Origin: Branchiostoma floridae
Taxonomy: Eukaryota; Chordata; Leptocardii; Amphioxiformes; Branchiostomatidae
Length of the DNA stretch: 64,000 nucleotides
Assembly (NCBI RefSeq): GCF_000003815.2
Contig: NC_049991.1
Span: 20,400,235 to 20,464,234, forward strand
Direction of reading: 5' to 3'
Part shown: positions 1 through 12,700 of the stretch, one piece after another
How positions within the stretch are numbered: the first letter of the stretch is position 1
Layout of the letters: each line of letters begins with the position of its first letter
Translations under genes and position numbers: made by a program
Notes under the pieces: generated by a model
Seen by the model: only the letters and a program-made list of their open reading frames with translations
Database searches by the model: none
Told to the model about the DNA's origin: nothing

Positions 1-141
1 TCAACCTGGTGTGTACGCCATGAGGCAGTTTACCGGACATGCAAAACAAACTAAAACAAAGAAACAAGTTCGGATGTCAGTTGATTATTACAGTGTATGA
101 AGATATAATCACAATTGTTTTCTGTGCTGAAAATCCTGCAG

Positions 142-297
142 GACAGCTTACCGTGTTGTTACGGCGGCTACGAACGGGCAGGGTGCAGGCCGAGCCCGAG
201 CAGCTCCAGCAGATCGCATCGCTGCAGGAGCGGGCCGCTCACCTGGCGGACAGGACGCTGCCTGAACTGGAGCGCCAGGACAAGGACTACTACACAA
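142..297 (+). CDS. C16orf89: Gene A exon 2
   Basis: 156 nt, acceptor CTGCAG before 142 and donor GTAAGT after 297, phase 1 on both sides. It encodes QLTVL through DKDYYT, a helical, charged segment. Length and phase are identical to exon 2 of gene B. Confidence 0.87.
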
Positions 298-3200
298 GTA
301 AGTGAGCAGAACATAGAGGGAGGGAAGAAAGAACGGATAAAGAGGGCGAGGGTGTAGGGAGAGAAGGAAGGAGAAATCGAGGGATATTGGAATGAGGGAG
401 TTATCAAAGGAAGCGACGAGGAATTGAGTCAGATCAGGCAGGTAGGGAGAGAGAAAGCATTATGCTACGGTCACATTTCCAAACCGGGGCCTGACCGAAA
501 TGTTAGCGAAAGCGAAGAATTGTCTATCAAGGAATATGCACAAATTATGCTTCGGATTTTTTTGGTGCTGTTCTGTGTGCTTTGGATACTTTTTGTTCCA
601 GAAAAATAGCCAGCCGGGTCTAAGTTTTGGAAATTAAACCGAAGCAGAAGGAGGGAGCATGGGAAGAACAGGATAACGAAATGAACGAGAAGGGAGAGGG
701 AGGTCATGTGACACACTATGAATGAAGTGCTTCCTTGTGTGAATGTTGTAACCCTACAACTTATCTAATTGATTAAGCTGGTGAGGTTGGTTCCAAAGTT
801 ACGACCACGGAAAATATATATTTCGACCTGGCCAACTGACTTAGCTGTCACTCCATGATAAATGTGGTCTCGGTTTTACCCTCCGGGACCCTGCCACCCC
901 CAAAGTCAATGTCGTCCTTAGTTATTACTTCGCGTGACGCCTTTTGACCCAACCATCCATCGATTTCCGGAGACGCACAGTTTCAGCCATGACCTCTGAT
1001 TCCCGGAGACGTACAGTGTCAGCCCTGACCCCTGATTCCCGGAGACGTACAGTGTCAGCCCTGACCCCTGATTCCCGGAGACCTACAGTGTCAGTCATGA
1101 CCTCTGATTCCCGGAGACGTACAGTGTCAGCTGACATCTGATTCCCGGAAACGTAGAGTGTCAGCCCTGACCCCTGATTCCCGGAGACCTACAGTGTCAG
1201 TCATGACCTCTGATTCCCGGAGACGTACAATGTCAGCCTTAACTTCTGATTCCCGGAGACGTACAGTGTCAGTCCTGACTTCTGATTCCCGGAGACGCAC
1301 AGTGTCAGCCTTGACCATTGATTCCCGGAGACGCACAGTGTCAGTCCTTACCTCGTATTCCCGGAGACGTACAGTGTCAGTCCTGACCCCTGATTCCCGG
1401 AGACGTACAGTGTCAGCCCTGACCCCTGATTCCCGGAGACGTACAGTGTCAGTCATGACCTCTGATTCCCGGAGACGTACAATGTCAGCCTTAACTTCTG
1501 ATTCCCGGAGACGCACAGTGTCAGTCCTGACCTCTGATTCCCGGAGACGCACAGTGTCAGTCCTGACCTCTGATTCCCGGAAAGCCGGAGACGCATAGTG
1601 TCAGCCCTTACCTCTGATTCCCGAAAAGTCGGAGACGTGCAGTGTCAGTCCTGAGCCCTGATTCCCGGAGACGTATATTGTCAGTCCTGACCTCTGATTC
1701 CCGCAGACGTACAGTGTCAGCCCTGACCTCTGATTCCTGGAGACGTACAGTGTCAGTCCTGACCTCTGATTGCTGGAGACGTACAGTGTCAGTCCTGACC
1801 TCTGATCTTCACCTGACTCCAGGCAAAAGTGTCACTTTCAGACACCATTTGTCACAACATGGACGTCGATATTTCGCTGAATTTGCTCCGAGACACATGC
1901 CAAGATTAATCCAATACTAGTACTGTAGCCAAGGTGTAGCTATGTGTGAAAATAGGTTTAAGTATGTACGAAGTATTCTTTTACATGACCTCACAAAGCT
2001 ATATTTCCGTACATCACTGCCCACAAAGGATCCATCTGGACGTAGAATTTGCAGTGTACCAAAAATTCATTGTGTTCTGTTTGTTTGTTTGCTTTCTTGC
2101 TATAATATGAGAATTCAAAATTGAGAAGTTCGTATTGATGTACGTAAGCCATGTTCAAGTTCAGGGTCATCTGGCGACCTCTTTTCCAGCTTTAAATTAT
2201 AAGCCGCTCAAGCCTACAGGAAGAGGGATGCGCTCTCCGCATTCATTTTAACGCACCTGAATCAAACATGGCGTCCCCAGCTTACAGAGATCAAGCTAAT
2301 TCAGCAAACAGCCTCGCGTTTCCGCCTTAGCGAGCTGCAGCCATCTACAACAGGAAGCGACTCTTTCATTCCCCATTCATGTACACCGGCTGATGCCTGC
2401 CTCTGACGTCTCCTAAAGCCCCTGAGAACCCTTTTAGCCAGTCTACGTGCGTCATCCCCGCCTTACCACATCAACAGCGTTCCGGAGATGCACCAGGTCT
2501 GTCATTAACGTTACGTGTATGTAAAGGTGGTAGCTCACTGCACTTGGGGCACCGGTGCGGCACTGCGGGGTTCGAAAGATTCTCAACGACTTTAAGAGAT
2601 GAAGAGCGAATTTTCTTACGTTTTGTGTATTTTGTTATCTTCTAAGTCATACTTTTACGTATTACGCAATATCCAAATTATAAAACAAAATCGGCGAAAT
2701 AACATAATTTCATATATTATATTCAAATAAAACCCCGCAGTGCCACACCGGTGCCACATGTGCAGTGAGATACCATCTTCTAAGGGTAAAAGGTCTCTTT
2801 CCGATAGAATGCGATCACTGANNNNNNNNNNNNNNNNNNNNNNNNNNNNNNNNNNNNNNNNNNNNNNNNNNNNNNNNNNNNNNNNNNNNNNNNNNNNNNN
2901 NNNNNNNNNNNNNNNNNNNNNATGATTGGCATCAACGCGCAACCAAAAAGCGACAGAAATATGATTTGGGTGATCCTTGAATACGTTGCTTTTGTTGTTT
3001 ACATACTTTTGATTCAATTTGATTGAGCTAACTTGGCATCTTAATAGAATATAGCTTACATGTGTTCACTGAATTTGCTTACGTTTGTCCTTGTCTATTC
3101 TTATGCAGCTTTTTTTTTGTAGCGCTGCATGATATAAGTAATGGTAGTTGAGTTCAGCGCCACTATATCTATGCCTTTGTCCATTGTACTTACAATAAAA

Positions 3201-6200
3201 CAAAACTTAGTTGACAACTGGGAGACCCCGTTTCAATCCTGGACAGGGCATCTCGTTTGGGGCTGCATCTGTCTTTCGGAAGAAGTTGCTGCCTCAAGCA
3301 TGTTAAAGAGGAAGAGCTAGCAACACATCCCTGTAAAATGTACCCTGATAGTGACACGACAAGGGAACTTGCTGCCATATGTGCCACCAGGCACTACAAG
3401 GTTCGGTACGAACGAAGAGAGAACTCGTGACATGAACTAAATCCATCCATCCGGTCGTGCACTAATAATGCAGAAGACGGTCCGACACGCGGGTAATTGA
3501 AATGCAGGATTAGTAGGTCAGTTCGGCAGATTAATGGTGATGCCACCTGAGCCCCTGTACGGTCCCGATGATCCTGTGATTACACCCGAGCGGTCCCGGT
3601 GAGCCGGTGAGCTCCTGACCCGTGCACCTTCGTGGTTGGTCCTCGGAGAGGGTTAGCCTCCTTTACAGGCGTCTCTGGGGGCCTTGTCGTTCTTTAAACG
3701 GGAATGAAAGGAAAATATGCCGGGATGGGAAAAATTGCCGGGAAGGGAATACATACCGGGGAAGCTTGTACGACGTGCTTGGGCCAGCTTCTCGGTATAT
3801 ATTCCTTTCCCGGCATGTTTCCTGTCCTGGCGTATTCCCGGGTTTTAAAAAGTCGCCAATTCCCCCCCCCCCAAAAAAAAAACTTACGCCATGGCCCCCA
3901 GAGACACCAGTGAAGGAGGCTAGGAGAGGGTGGAGAATCGGTAAACAGCACAAATAGCTGCACCAAGGGTGTCGTTATATCTTCCGCGTCAGATGAGGTC
4001 CTGTATTTGTAATGATTAGACAGCCCAGAAGTTGGGACGAGGGAGCTGGGTTTGCTAAGTTTTACAGTTCTGACCTGAAATGAAGTGACGAAGCCTTCCT
4101 GTGTGTTTTTCTGCATGTGTACGGTCAAAACTGCACAAATCGAAATAACTTAAGTGCAGTGCCACATTGTCTTCGTCTGTCCAAAAGCAAATAGAAAAAA
4201 GAAATTTGTAAGAGTTTAAATACTACATAGGCGGCTTTGCAAGCCACAAGCCGAGCGTTTGGAACTAGCCACATCCTTAGCAGGTAAAAGTGTATCAAAG
4301 TCTCTCTCTCAAAGAATCAACCACAAATATCGATAGAAGTACACCCACGTTTGCGCTGGCCAGAAATGTAAGTGCGCGAGAGTCACTGGCTGAGCTGAAT
4401 GATAGCCCCTGGCTATAAGGGCGGACTCGCCTGAATACCACTCCAACAAATGAAGCAAACTAAATGAAATGTAAGAGACTCTCTTCGGAGGTGTACCCTT
4501 CAGATGACCTTGCGATAACGGCCTCTTATCGCCGAGCGGCACCCATCAAGAAACCCTCAGGGTTCCTTTAAGAATTTCTCCCAAGACGGTTCTTTCCTCG
4601 GATCGCGCGGGTTGGCAGTGATGGATGGCTGACCAGGCGGTTCCATTGATCCGGAGCTCCGGTGAGAGGACGCGTGCTGAGCCGGGCTTTCTGTGGGCTC
4701 TGGTCTGGTTAATACCTTCGACAGGTGCGGGAGGATTCGTCGCCGCGTAGGGCATCCACACGATTCATCCGCCTTTTCGTTTTGTAGATAACTTCTAAGC
4801 CGCACATTGAGTTGTCTTGTCTCGCTGAATAAAGAGAGAGAGAGAGACTGAAAGAGAGAGAATGAGACAGAGAGAAAGGGCTGGGGGAAGGAGAGACATA
4901 GAGAGAGGGGGAGAAAGAGAGAAAGAAAGAGAGAGAGTCAGACAGAGAAAGGAAGGGAGAGAGAGAGAGAAAGAGAGAGGACACGTGCTGAGCCGGGGTT
5001 TCTGTGGGCTCTGGTGTGGTTAATACCTTTGACAGGTACGGAGGGACGTACAGAGGGTCATCTACAGGATTCGTCCGCCTTTTCGGTTTATGCCTCTTCT
5101 ACGCCGCACATTGAGTTGTCTCGGCGAATAAAGAGAGATAGCTAAAGAGGTACAGAAAGAGAGAATGATATACAAAGAGAGGGAGACGGGGGAGGTTAGG
5201 AGGAGAGATAGATAGAGAGGGAATTAGAGAGAGAGATAGTCGGGGGAGAGGGAGAGAGGCAGGAAGAGAGGGAGGGAGAGAGAGAGGGGGAGTTAGAGTG
5301 GAGAGATTAAGTAAGAGACGGGCTTTCTGTGTGCTCTGGCGTGATGTCGACCATCCTGTTAGCTTAGTACCTACAATTAGTTAAATTGTATCTTGTTGTC
5401 TCTGCATATGTCTGTTATGTCTGTTATCAGTGACCTGTACCTTACCCGTCGAGGCATGAATGTACAATAAAGGTCTTTCAATACCTTCGACAGGTGCGTC
5501 TGAATTTGTAGCCGCGAAGGGCAGTACAGAGGGGCAGCCACGGGATTCTTCAGCCTTTTCGTTCCAAGCGCACATTGAGTTTGCCTTGTCCCGCAGATTA
5601 AAGAGAGAGAATGAGATATAGAAAGAGAGAGAGACGAATAGAGCGAAGGATTGAGAGAGGGAGAGGGTGGGAAGATGGAGCAATATAAGAGAGGTAGATA
5701 GACAGCAAAGTTGCTACTGGTTCGCCCTTCGGTATTAAAACAATTCTCTACCTATCTTAGTGCCTAGGCCATGCGCTCGAACCATAACCTGCCTCTAAAC
5801 TTTTTTTCATTCCAGTCTTTGTAGCTGAGGTGGGGGGTTGGAAACAGTTGGAAATTGAAAAAGGAAAAATATCCTTACAGACAGGACTCATTTTGTTTAC
5901 TTGTTTGTTTCTCCAGAGCTATCCCCGATCGTGCAGCCAGGGTTCTGGGAGAGTGACGTCACCGGCAGGACCACAGACTCCGCCCTCCTGTCCCCGCCCT
6001 CCATACCACGTGACCACCCCTTCAGCGAGGACGACAGCGACAGGTGTCTGTCAGAGTTGCTGGGGACAGGGTAAGCTGACGGAATCATTCATGAGTTTGT
6101 TTGTGACTTGATATTATTTGTTTTTGTTTTTGAGTAATCAGAAACATTATGAAAGTTTTTTTGCTGGGTGAACTTGACTACTTTGTCATTGATGAGTCCT

Positions 6201-9200
6201 GTACTCCTCAGCATTTAGAGTTAGAAGTCTAACCGTTACATCAAAATGGTGACACGTAGTTAAATACAATACACTGTTTAGATTATAAATCAAATTCTCC
6301 GTATTGCTCTTGGTCGATAACGTTTTTCCGCTTCAAAACAGACTCGAATTTTAAAGGAAGGCAGCAGTGCGTTGATATCAATGCAGCTGACCTCACCGTG
6401 ACTATCGCGAGACCCAGAGCGCGAGATCGAACAGATCGAACATCACGTGACCGTAACGGACAACCAAGATGGCGACGGACAAGGAGTTATATTACCCCAT
6501 TTTCAATCCCCCAAAGGACTGTCGATAACGGTGCATCATGGGACGCAACATTGGCTCATGTTGGCTCGAACTAAAACTAACAAGTATCGACCTATTGGTA
6601 GCAAGCTGTTGTGGGAGATAGGTCCCATAATCCGTCAATCTATGAAAGCAAATTACCCTGCTGCGGTTCAAGTACGTTCGATTGTTTCTGATCCCCCTCG
6701 GTTTTTACGACAGGGGCTCTAGCCCGTTCTCTGTGATACCGGTAATCATTGGTTTGGGTGCTTTGGAGAAGAAATCCAACTGCATGCACTAGAGCCTTTT
6801 CACCAAAGTACGATAGGAAATGGAACATGTAACATTATACGTACGACGTTTCTTTGATATACACATGCGTATATACTGGAAATATGCAAAGTAATACATA
6901 TTGCCTCCTTCGATCTATCTTGAACATGGTAAAATCCTAATAGATATCAGCCCTACAGCGTCGACTGTGGCTAAACAGTGTAATACGTGAATGACAGTCT
7001 ATGCCACGCAGGGCACATCTATAAGCTGACTCAGGTAGAGATCTTTCCGAATGATCCGCATTTCTTTTGCCATGGGCATCAGTCTGATCTGACTGGAAAT
7101 ATTCAAAGTTATTAGGAGAATTTCATGAAATATTGAGGTGATCTATCGCAAGTATCGACGTTTTCTTGGCAAGCTGTTAGGAAAGATAGGTTACTCCATC
7201 CATCAGCCCGTGACAGCAAATTGCCCTGAATTACGGTTCAAGTACGTACGTTCGATTGTTCACAACTCCGGGCGGATTTTAAGTTGGAATCTAACGCTGG
7301 TTCACCTTTATCCGAGGGTAACCTATATTCCTTGTTTCGTTGTTTGTATTTAGGGATATGAAGTCGACGGACGGTGGATTTAAATCGGAACATTTTAAAG
7401 ATATTGCAAATTTTGTCAGCAGACTTAATACTCCTAAATGTGCTGTTTTTAAAGACAACGGATAAAGGTCACCCCACAGATAAAGGTGAACTAGCGTTAC
7501 CTCCGCACTCTGTAATAATCAGTTTCAGGTAGAGGTGGGTGCCGGTACAGAAAATTCAGGTACATGTACGATCCAGGTCCAGAGGACCAGGTCCAGGTCC
7601 AGACGTGAACCTGGACCTAATCATATGTGATAATTTGTGAATGGGCAATACTCAAAACAATGGTCCATTTCGCTACGATGGATTCTGTTTGGTGGAGTAT
7701 CCGACGACCATTGACGTTTTCAAAATCTTATCTTCATGTAAACAACACTATATGTTTCTGTTTTATACCAAGTTTGACTGTAGAAACTTGGTAAAAATGA
7801 CTGTCGACTCTCCTCTACTTCGCTCTTGTTATTTTCTTAGAACGCCTGCCGGTATAATCTGTTCATTTTCAAATCGGTCCGTTTTTTCTACCGGTTTTGT
7901 ACCGGTATCCACCCCCTAGTTTCAGGTGATTTTAAAGCTCCAACCAAGATGTTGAAGATTTTTCAACAGTGAAATCCAACTGTTTTTTCAACAAGGGTAA
8001 TAGACAATAGACCATGGATTGCGACATTTCATGTAATACTATACATGATCGTTAGCGCAGACAGATTATAAATAGCCTCTATATACTGTTACCTCCTTGA
8101 GTAACGACAATATCCGAATGTGTGTGGAAGTTTTCATGAAAGATGGAGATGAAGTATCACAAGTATTGACGTTTCCCTGGCAAGCTGTATGGAGAGATAG
8201 CTCGCTTAATCCATCAAACTGGGAAAGCGAATCACCCCCCTTCGGTTCAAGTGCGCTCGATTGTTTAATATCCAGCGGTTTCTCTGTAGGGAGTTGTTGT
8301 AGTTTAGTTTGGAATTCAGCGCGTACCCTGTGGGGTGGTGCCTTGCAAATTGGTAGTTACTGTTGCTTACCTTATCCCCAAAGTTCATCTGTACATCTGG
8401 CAGACATAATTCAGCGGAGGGTATTCGATCGTGAACAAGATGAAGGTCGTTTCTGTTACTTTTAGGTGGACGTTTGCAGAAATATTCCCATTTGTCTAGC
8501 CCGGAAGTCCTCTAGTGTCTTTAAATCAGTTTTGTATGCTGTTTGGAATTCTTCAGGCGAGTATTTTGATATTGGAATATTTGCTATCAAGCATCACATT
8601 CTTTTATTATTGCCCTTATATCAATAACGTTAACTGAGTGCAGGGTATAGGCATTTACGCTGGCTCTCTTACCCTAAGTATAGGCAAAAGGAGTTTTGAG
8701 TCCACTATTCGTGAAAACACTCATCTTCATAGGGGTTGCCATCTCTCTGCAGTCCCTTTAAAAAGAACCCTGAAAGGCTGGCAAACTCTTCTCTGTTGAT
8801 TTCCTTCTCTGGCTATCTTTCCATGGACCACGTAGGTACGCCGCCTCTACGCGTACATAAACAGTTTAACAATCAAACATTCTACATAGGCATAGTCTGC
8901 CATTCTCCGGCATGACCCTTCCTGTCACAACCGTCTAACTTCTGTTGAACAACTCAGCAAGCAAACAACCATAAAACAGCCTTGCTTAAAAACTAATTTT
9001 CTCTGTCGACTTTGAACCAACCTTCCGCCTCACACGAGTGTCACTTTTGTCAACTCAATTTCGTCCCCGTCTTCACATTCAAATCCCGACGCCATTTTCC
9101 CCGACAGACGCTTAGGCCTTGATCCGTCCGCTTCTATTAGCCGGAAAATTAAGTTGCAGACGTCAAGGACCCCAGTGACAGCTCCCGCATTATTAGATGG

Positions 9201-9669
9201 TGAGTTGAAAGCACCTCGCTCGGCGCTGATGACATCTTCGTCATTGCTGCCAGTTTATCACCGAGTCCAGGTCTGCATCCATATCTATCAACAGGCACAA
9301 CCGACCTTCAACGTAAGGCCCGATTGATTTATCTTAATTTACCTTGCCATATGTGTATCACTGGTGTTGAGTTCACTCTATGTTTGATTTCTCTTAATCA
9401 AATGTCATAATTTGGTGTATATTCCTGTCGTATTATTTTGCATTATTTCAATCTGGACGCTAGGAAGAATAATGATGTAATAGTATCAATACTGAAAATC
9501 TAAATAACCCAAACCAAACCAAACCTGCTGCGACCTAAATTAGATTTCTGTAACCGTTAATTTTGTATTCGGAACATCGGATAATTTATGTGTTTTATAC
9601 ATATTTTCACAATATATGCACGTTTGTTTTTGCAAAACAAGGTCTCAAGGTCTTTGCTATCATTAATGT

Positions 9670-9732
<63 letters not shown>

Positions 9733-12700
9733 TCGCACGATATGTCTATGATCCGTACAACCAAATTTTCCTAAGCTTTTATGTTCATCTATGTTTGTTT
9801 GCACTATATGTCTACGTGATAGATACAAACTTCCCCTCTCGTCAATAAAGTTTCCCAGACGCTCATATATAAGACTATAGTCATGAAACCAAAGGCCGTG
9901 TCTGGCGGTGCGGCCAATTTAGCGGAGGAGCGCGACGTTAGTGATAACCTTTCCGCCTGGCGTGACCATAGAACGACTAGCAGGGTACGCAATCGGGCTT
10001 GACTCCATATTGTCGATAAAAAATACGCGAGTGAGAATCAACAGGGATACAGAGGAAACTGCTGAAAAGGCATTCGTGGGCTTAGATTGACATCATGACG
10101 ACAAGAAAACACATAACTTCTATGGATCCAGTTATCCCTTAAGGCTGTATCGCACTATCAAACCTGCCATCCATACGTTTCTTTAAAAGTGCACACTCTA
10201 CAATAACAGGGCTAGACTTGTACAGTACGTCTTTTGCATCCGTGAATAGTTTGGTAAGTCACTGAATGAAGAGGAACCTTTTACACATCCTGGTTATGAA
10301 TTGATATGCAAAAGAGATCTAGTTGGTGAACGGGTTTATCGTAACTATCGCAAGTAGATCTCTTTTACTTGTCAATTCATAGCTAGGATATAAATAAAAA
10401 CTGCTCTACAACAAGATCTCTCCGGTGTCACTGTCGAAATACATCGGATGTTATTTGAACTGTCTGACCATTTCCAAAATCATATCCAGTTGTTTGAGTA
10501 ACTGCTTTTTGGCGTATCGTATTACCTAGGTAGGTAGGTAGGTAGGCATTACCTGGATATGTAACCTTCATCGATGTTTCCAAACATCTTCGCAGTCTAG
10601 ATGATGATGACTGGTTTATTCGCAGCATGTGCACACACATACCGTTGCAGCCTTATCTGGCTGAATTAGGATATGAGAAAGAGCAGTTTCAAAGATACAT
10701 TGAAACTCATTCAAAATCATATCCAGTTGCTCGAGTAACTACTTTATGGCGTTTGAAGCGCGTACAAACAGGTGATCGGGCTCAATTGACCGGAGCTTCG
10801 ACCGGAGTGTAGTCGTCGAAATGACGCCAATGAGCCGTGATCCTCTCAAGACCAATATTCGACCCCTTCCTCGATCCATGATGGAAAATCTTTGGCGCGG
10901 CTTCTCACCCCTCTCCGCCGCTGATTGAGGGTAAATCTCCGTCGATATCCACTCATCCGATCGTCTTCACAAACCGCGGAATCAATTCGTCACGGGGAAA
11001 CCCCTAATCGGAATAGGCAATCACTGGTAATGAGCTCTAAATCACAACCAACGACATCACGTTGAGTTTGTGGTAGACATTGAAGTGTGAAGGCCCCCTT
11101 CTACTAGACGGCGATCGCGCTGCGCTCTGACTGCGACCTATATAGGATAAGTGTAACCTACACTTTCATACTAGGCATATCATACAAAATGTAAAAGTGT
11201 GACCGAGTAGACAACAAAACTCACAAACTGTAAGAAAATTTGTTTATTTTCTATACAATTCGTTTTGTCAAATTTTCGGTCGCAGAGAGAGCGCGGTGAG
11301 GGCGCCGTCCTGGTGGAAATTGGGTAGAAGGCAAGTTATATCCAGGATCTTAGTCGCGGCAATGCCTGGAGATTCCGATTCAATCAGGGAAGAATTTCAC
11401 TCCTAACTCTTCCTATCCATCATCTTAATAAGGAGTTTGCCGGAAAGGAAAATGGTTTTGCCTGATTGGTTGGGAAGGTCGACTGAGCAGAGTGGGTGGG
11501 AATTCTTTCGTTCTAGCTACCACAGAACGTCTGTATTGGCATGTTAGCTATCCCCAATGTGGAGTCGTGTGGCACAATCGGCAGGGCGTTCGATTCATCA
11601 CGTAGAGGTTCTGGGTTCGAGTCCGTTGATGTGCCACCGATCTTGTGTGAAAGGCACTTTCATCATCATCATCCGGGCGTGCTGGTTGCACGGATGGACA
11701 TGACTCTCTTCTTCCATCCTTCCCTATCCTCCATAGCCTTGGGCAGTTCTTCAGCCGAGCAGCCAGTATCTTCACAATGTTGATGTACACATGTTTTGCG
11801 TGGTGAAAGACACTTTACACGACTTTCCTCACTTCACTCAGGTCAAAATGAGTACTTAGTCTCGGATAAGGCCGTCCCTCGGATAGGACGCTAAATTGAG
11901 GTCCCGTGTTTGGGTGCAGCCACACCCAAGCACATTACAGAACCTACCGCACATATCAGAAAGAGCAGGGGTTCTTCCTGGTGTGAGTGCTTCAAAACCT
12001 ACAGTCTTAAAGAGGCTGTAAGAGATCCCAATGTACGATATTCCTCCGGAACTTCCAACGTTAAGCATCTCTATCGATCCCTAAAGCCCGTCCTCATAAT
12101 GGCTTTTAAAGATTATGATATTAACCTCGTGATTCCGGCTAGAAAGTTGATCGTGGCCCGAAGTTCCCTTCTGTGGTATTCTATACAGTTCGGATATCTT
12201 ATTGGGTATTTTAGAAAATGAAATCCAGCGTTAAGACATGCAGTCATCAGTAGGATTCTCTTATCGATCTAAAAGGCACACGTAGAACCGGACACGCTGG
12301 AATTAACGGAGGACCTATGTGCCACAGATGTGCCATCAGTTCTAATGTCCATGTACGAAACCGATAAACGAATAAGTTTTCTTATGTACAAACATAGGTA
12401 TTTTAGAAACTGCAACCTAACGTTAAGACAAACAATCATCAGGAGGGTTCTGGTGCCAAGTTGAAAAGCACACGCATAACCGGACACGGCGGAATTAACG
12501 GGGGACCGATGTGTTCTCAAATGTATGAAACACGAAGTTTTCTTAATGTAAAACGTTTTCAAAAGAGCTTTTTGCAACTACGACAATTACTTTATCTCCG
12601 CTATGAATAAAAAACGGAAATGTCACGTAGTAAAGTATCGAAGACGGCACAAGACAAATGAGAGCGCCTTATCCCCACACTTGGCCAGTCTCCAGAACAC

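Larger units (their letters stand above)
298..5916 (+). other. Gene A intron 2, repeat-rich
   Basis: A 5.6-kb intron. It holds a MITE-like element (472-638), a 36-bp minisatellite (961-1806), a MITE broken by an assembly gap (2523-2776), a foldback element (3645-3931) and three GA-rich 310-bp repeats (4676-5650). No coding exon is supported inside it. Confidence 0.75.

Noticed and set aside
925-1920. Long open frames on both strands (up to 146 codons) as repeat-protein genes
   Set aside because: They arise from a 36-bp tandem unit without stop codons. The frames shift between units and no start, splice or family evidence supports translation.
2655-3017. Frames spanning the N run
   Set aside because: They exist only because the 100 N were read as open sequence.
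11563-11640. A functional tRNA gene
   Set aside because: B box is good, but the acceptor stem and anticodon arm do not pair convincingly and a SINE body follows.
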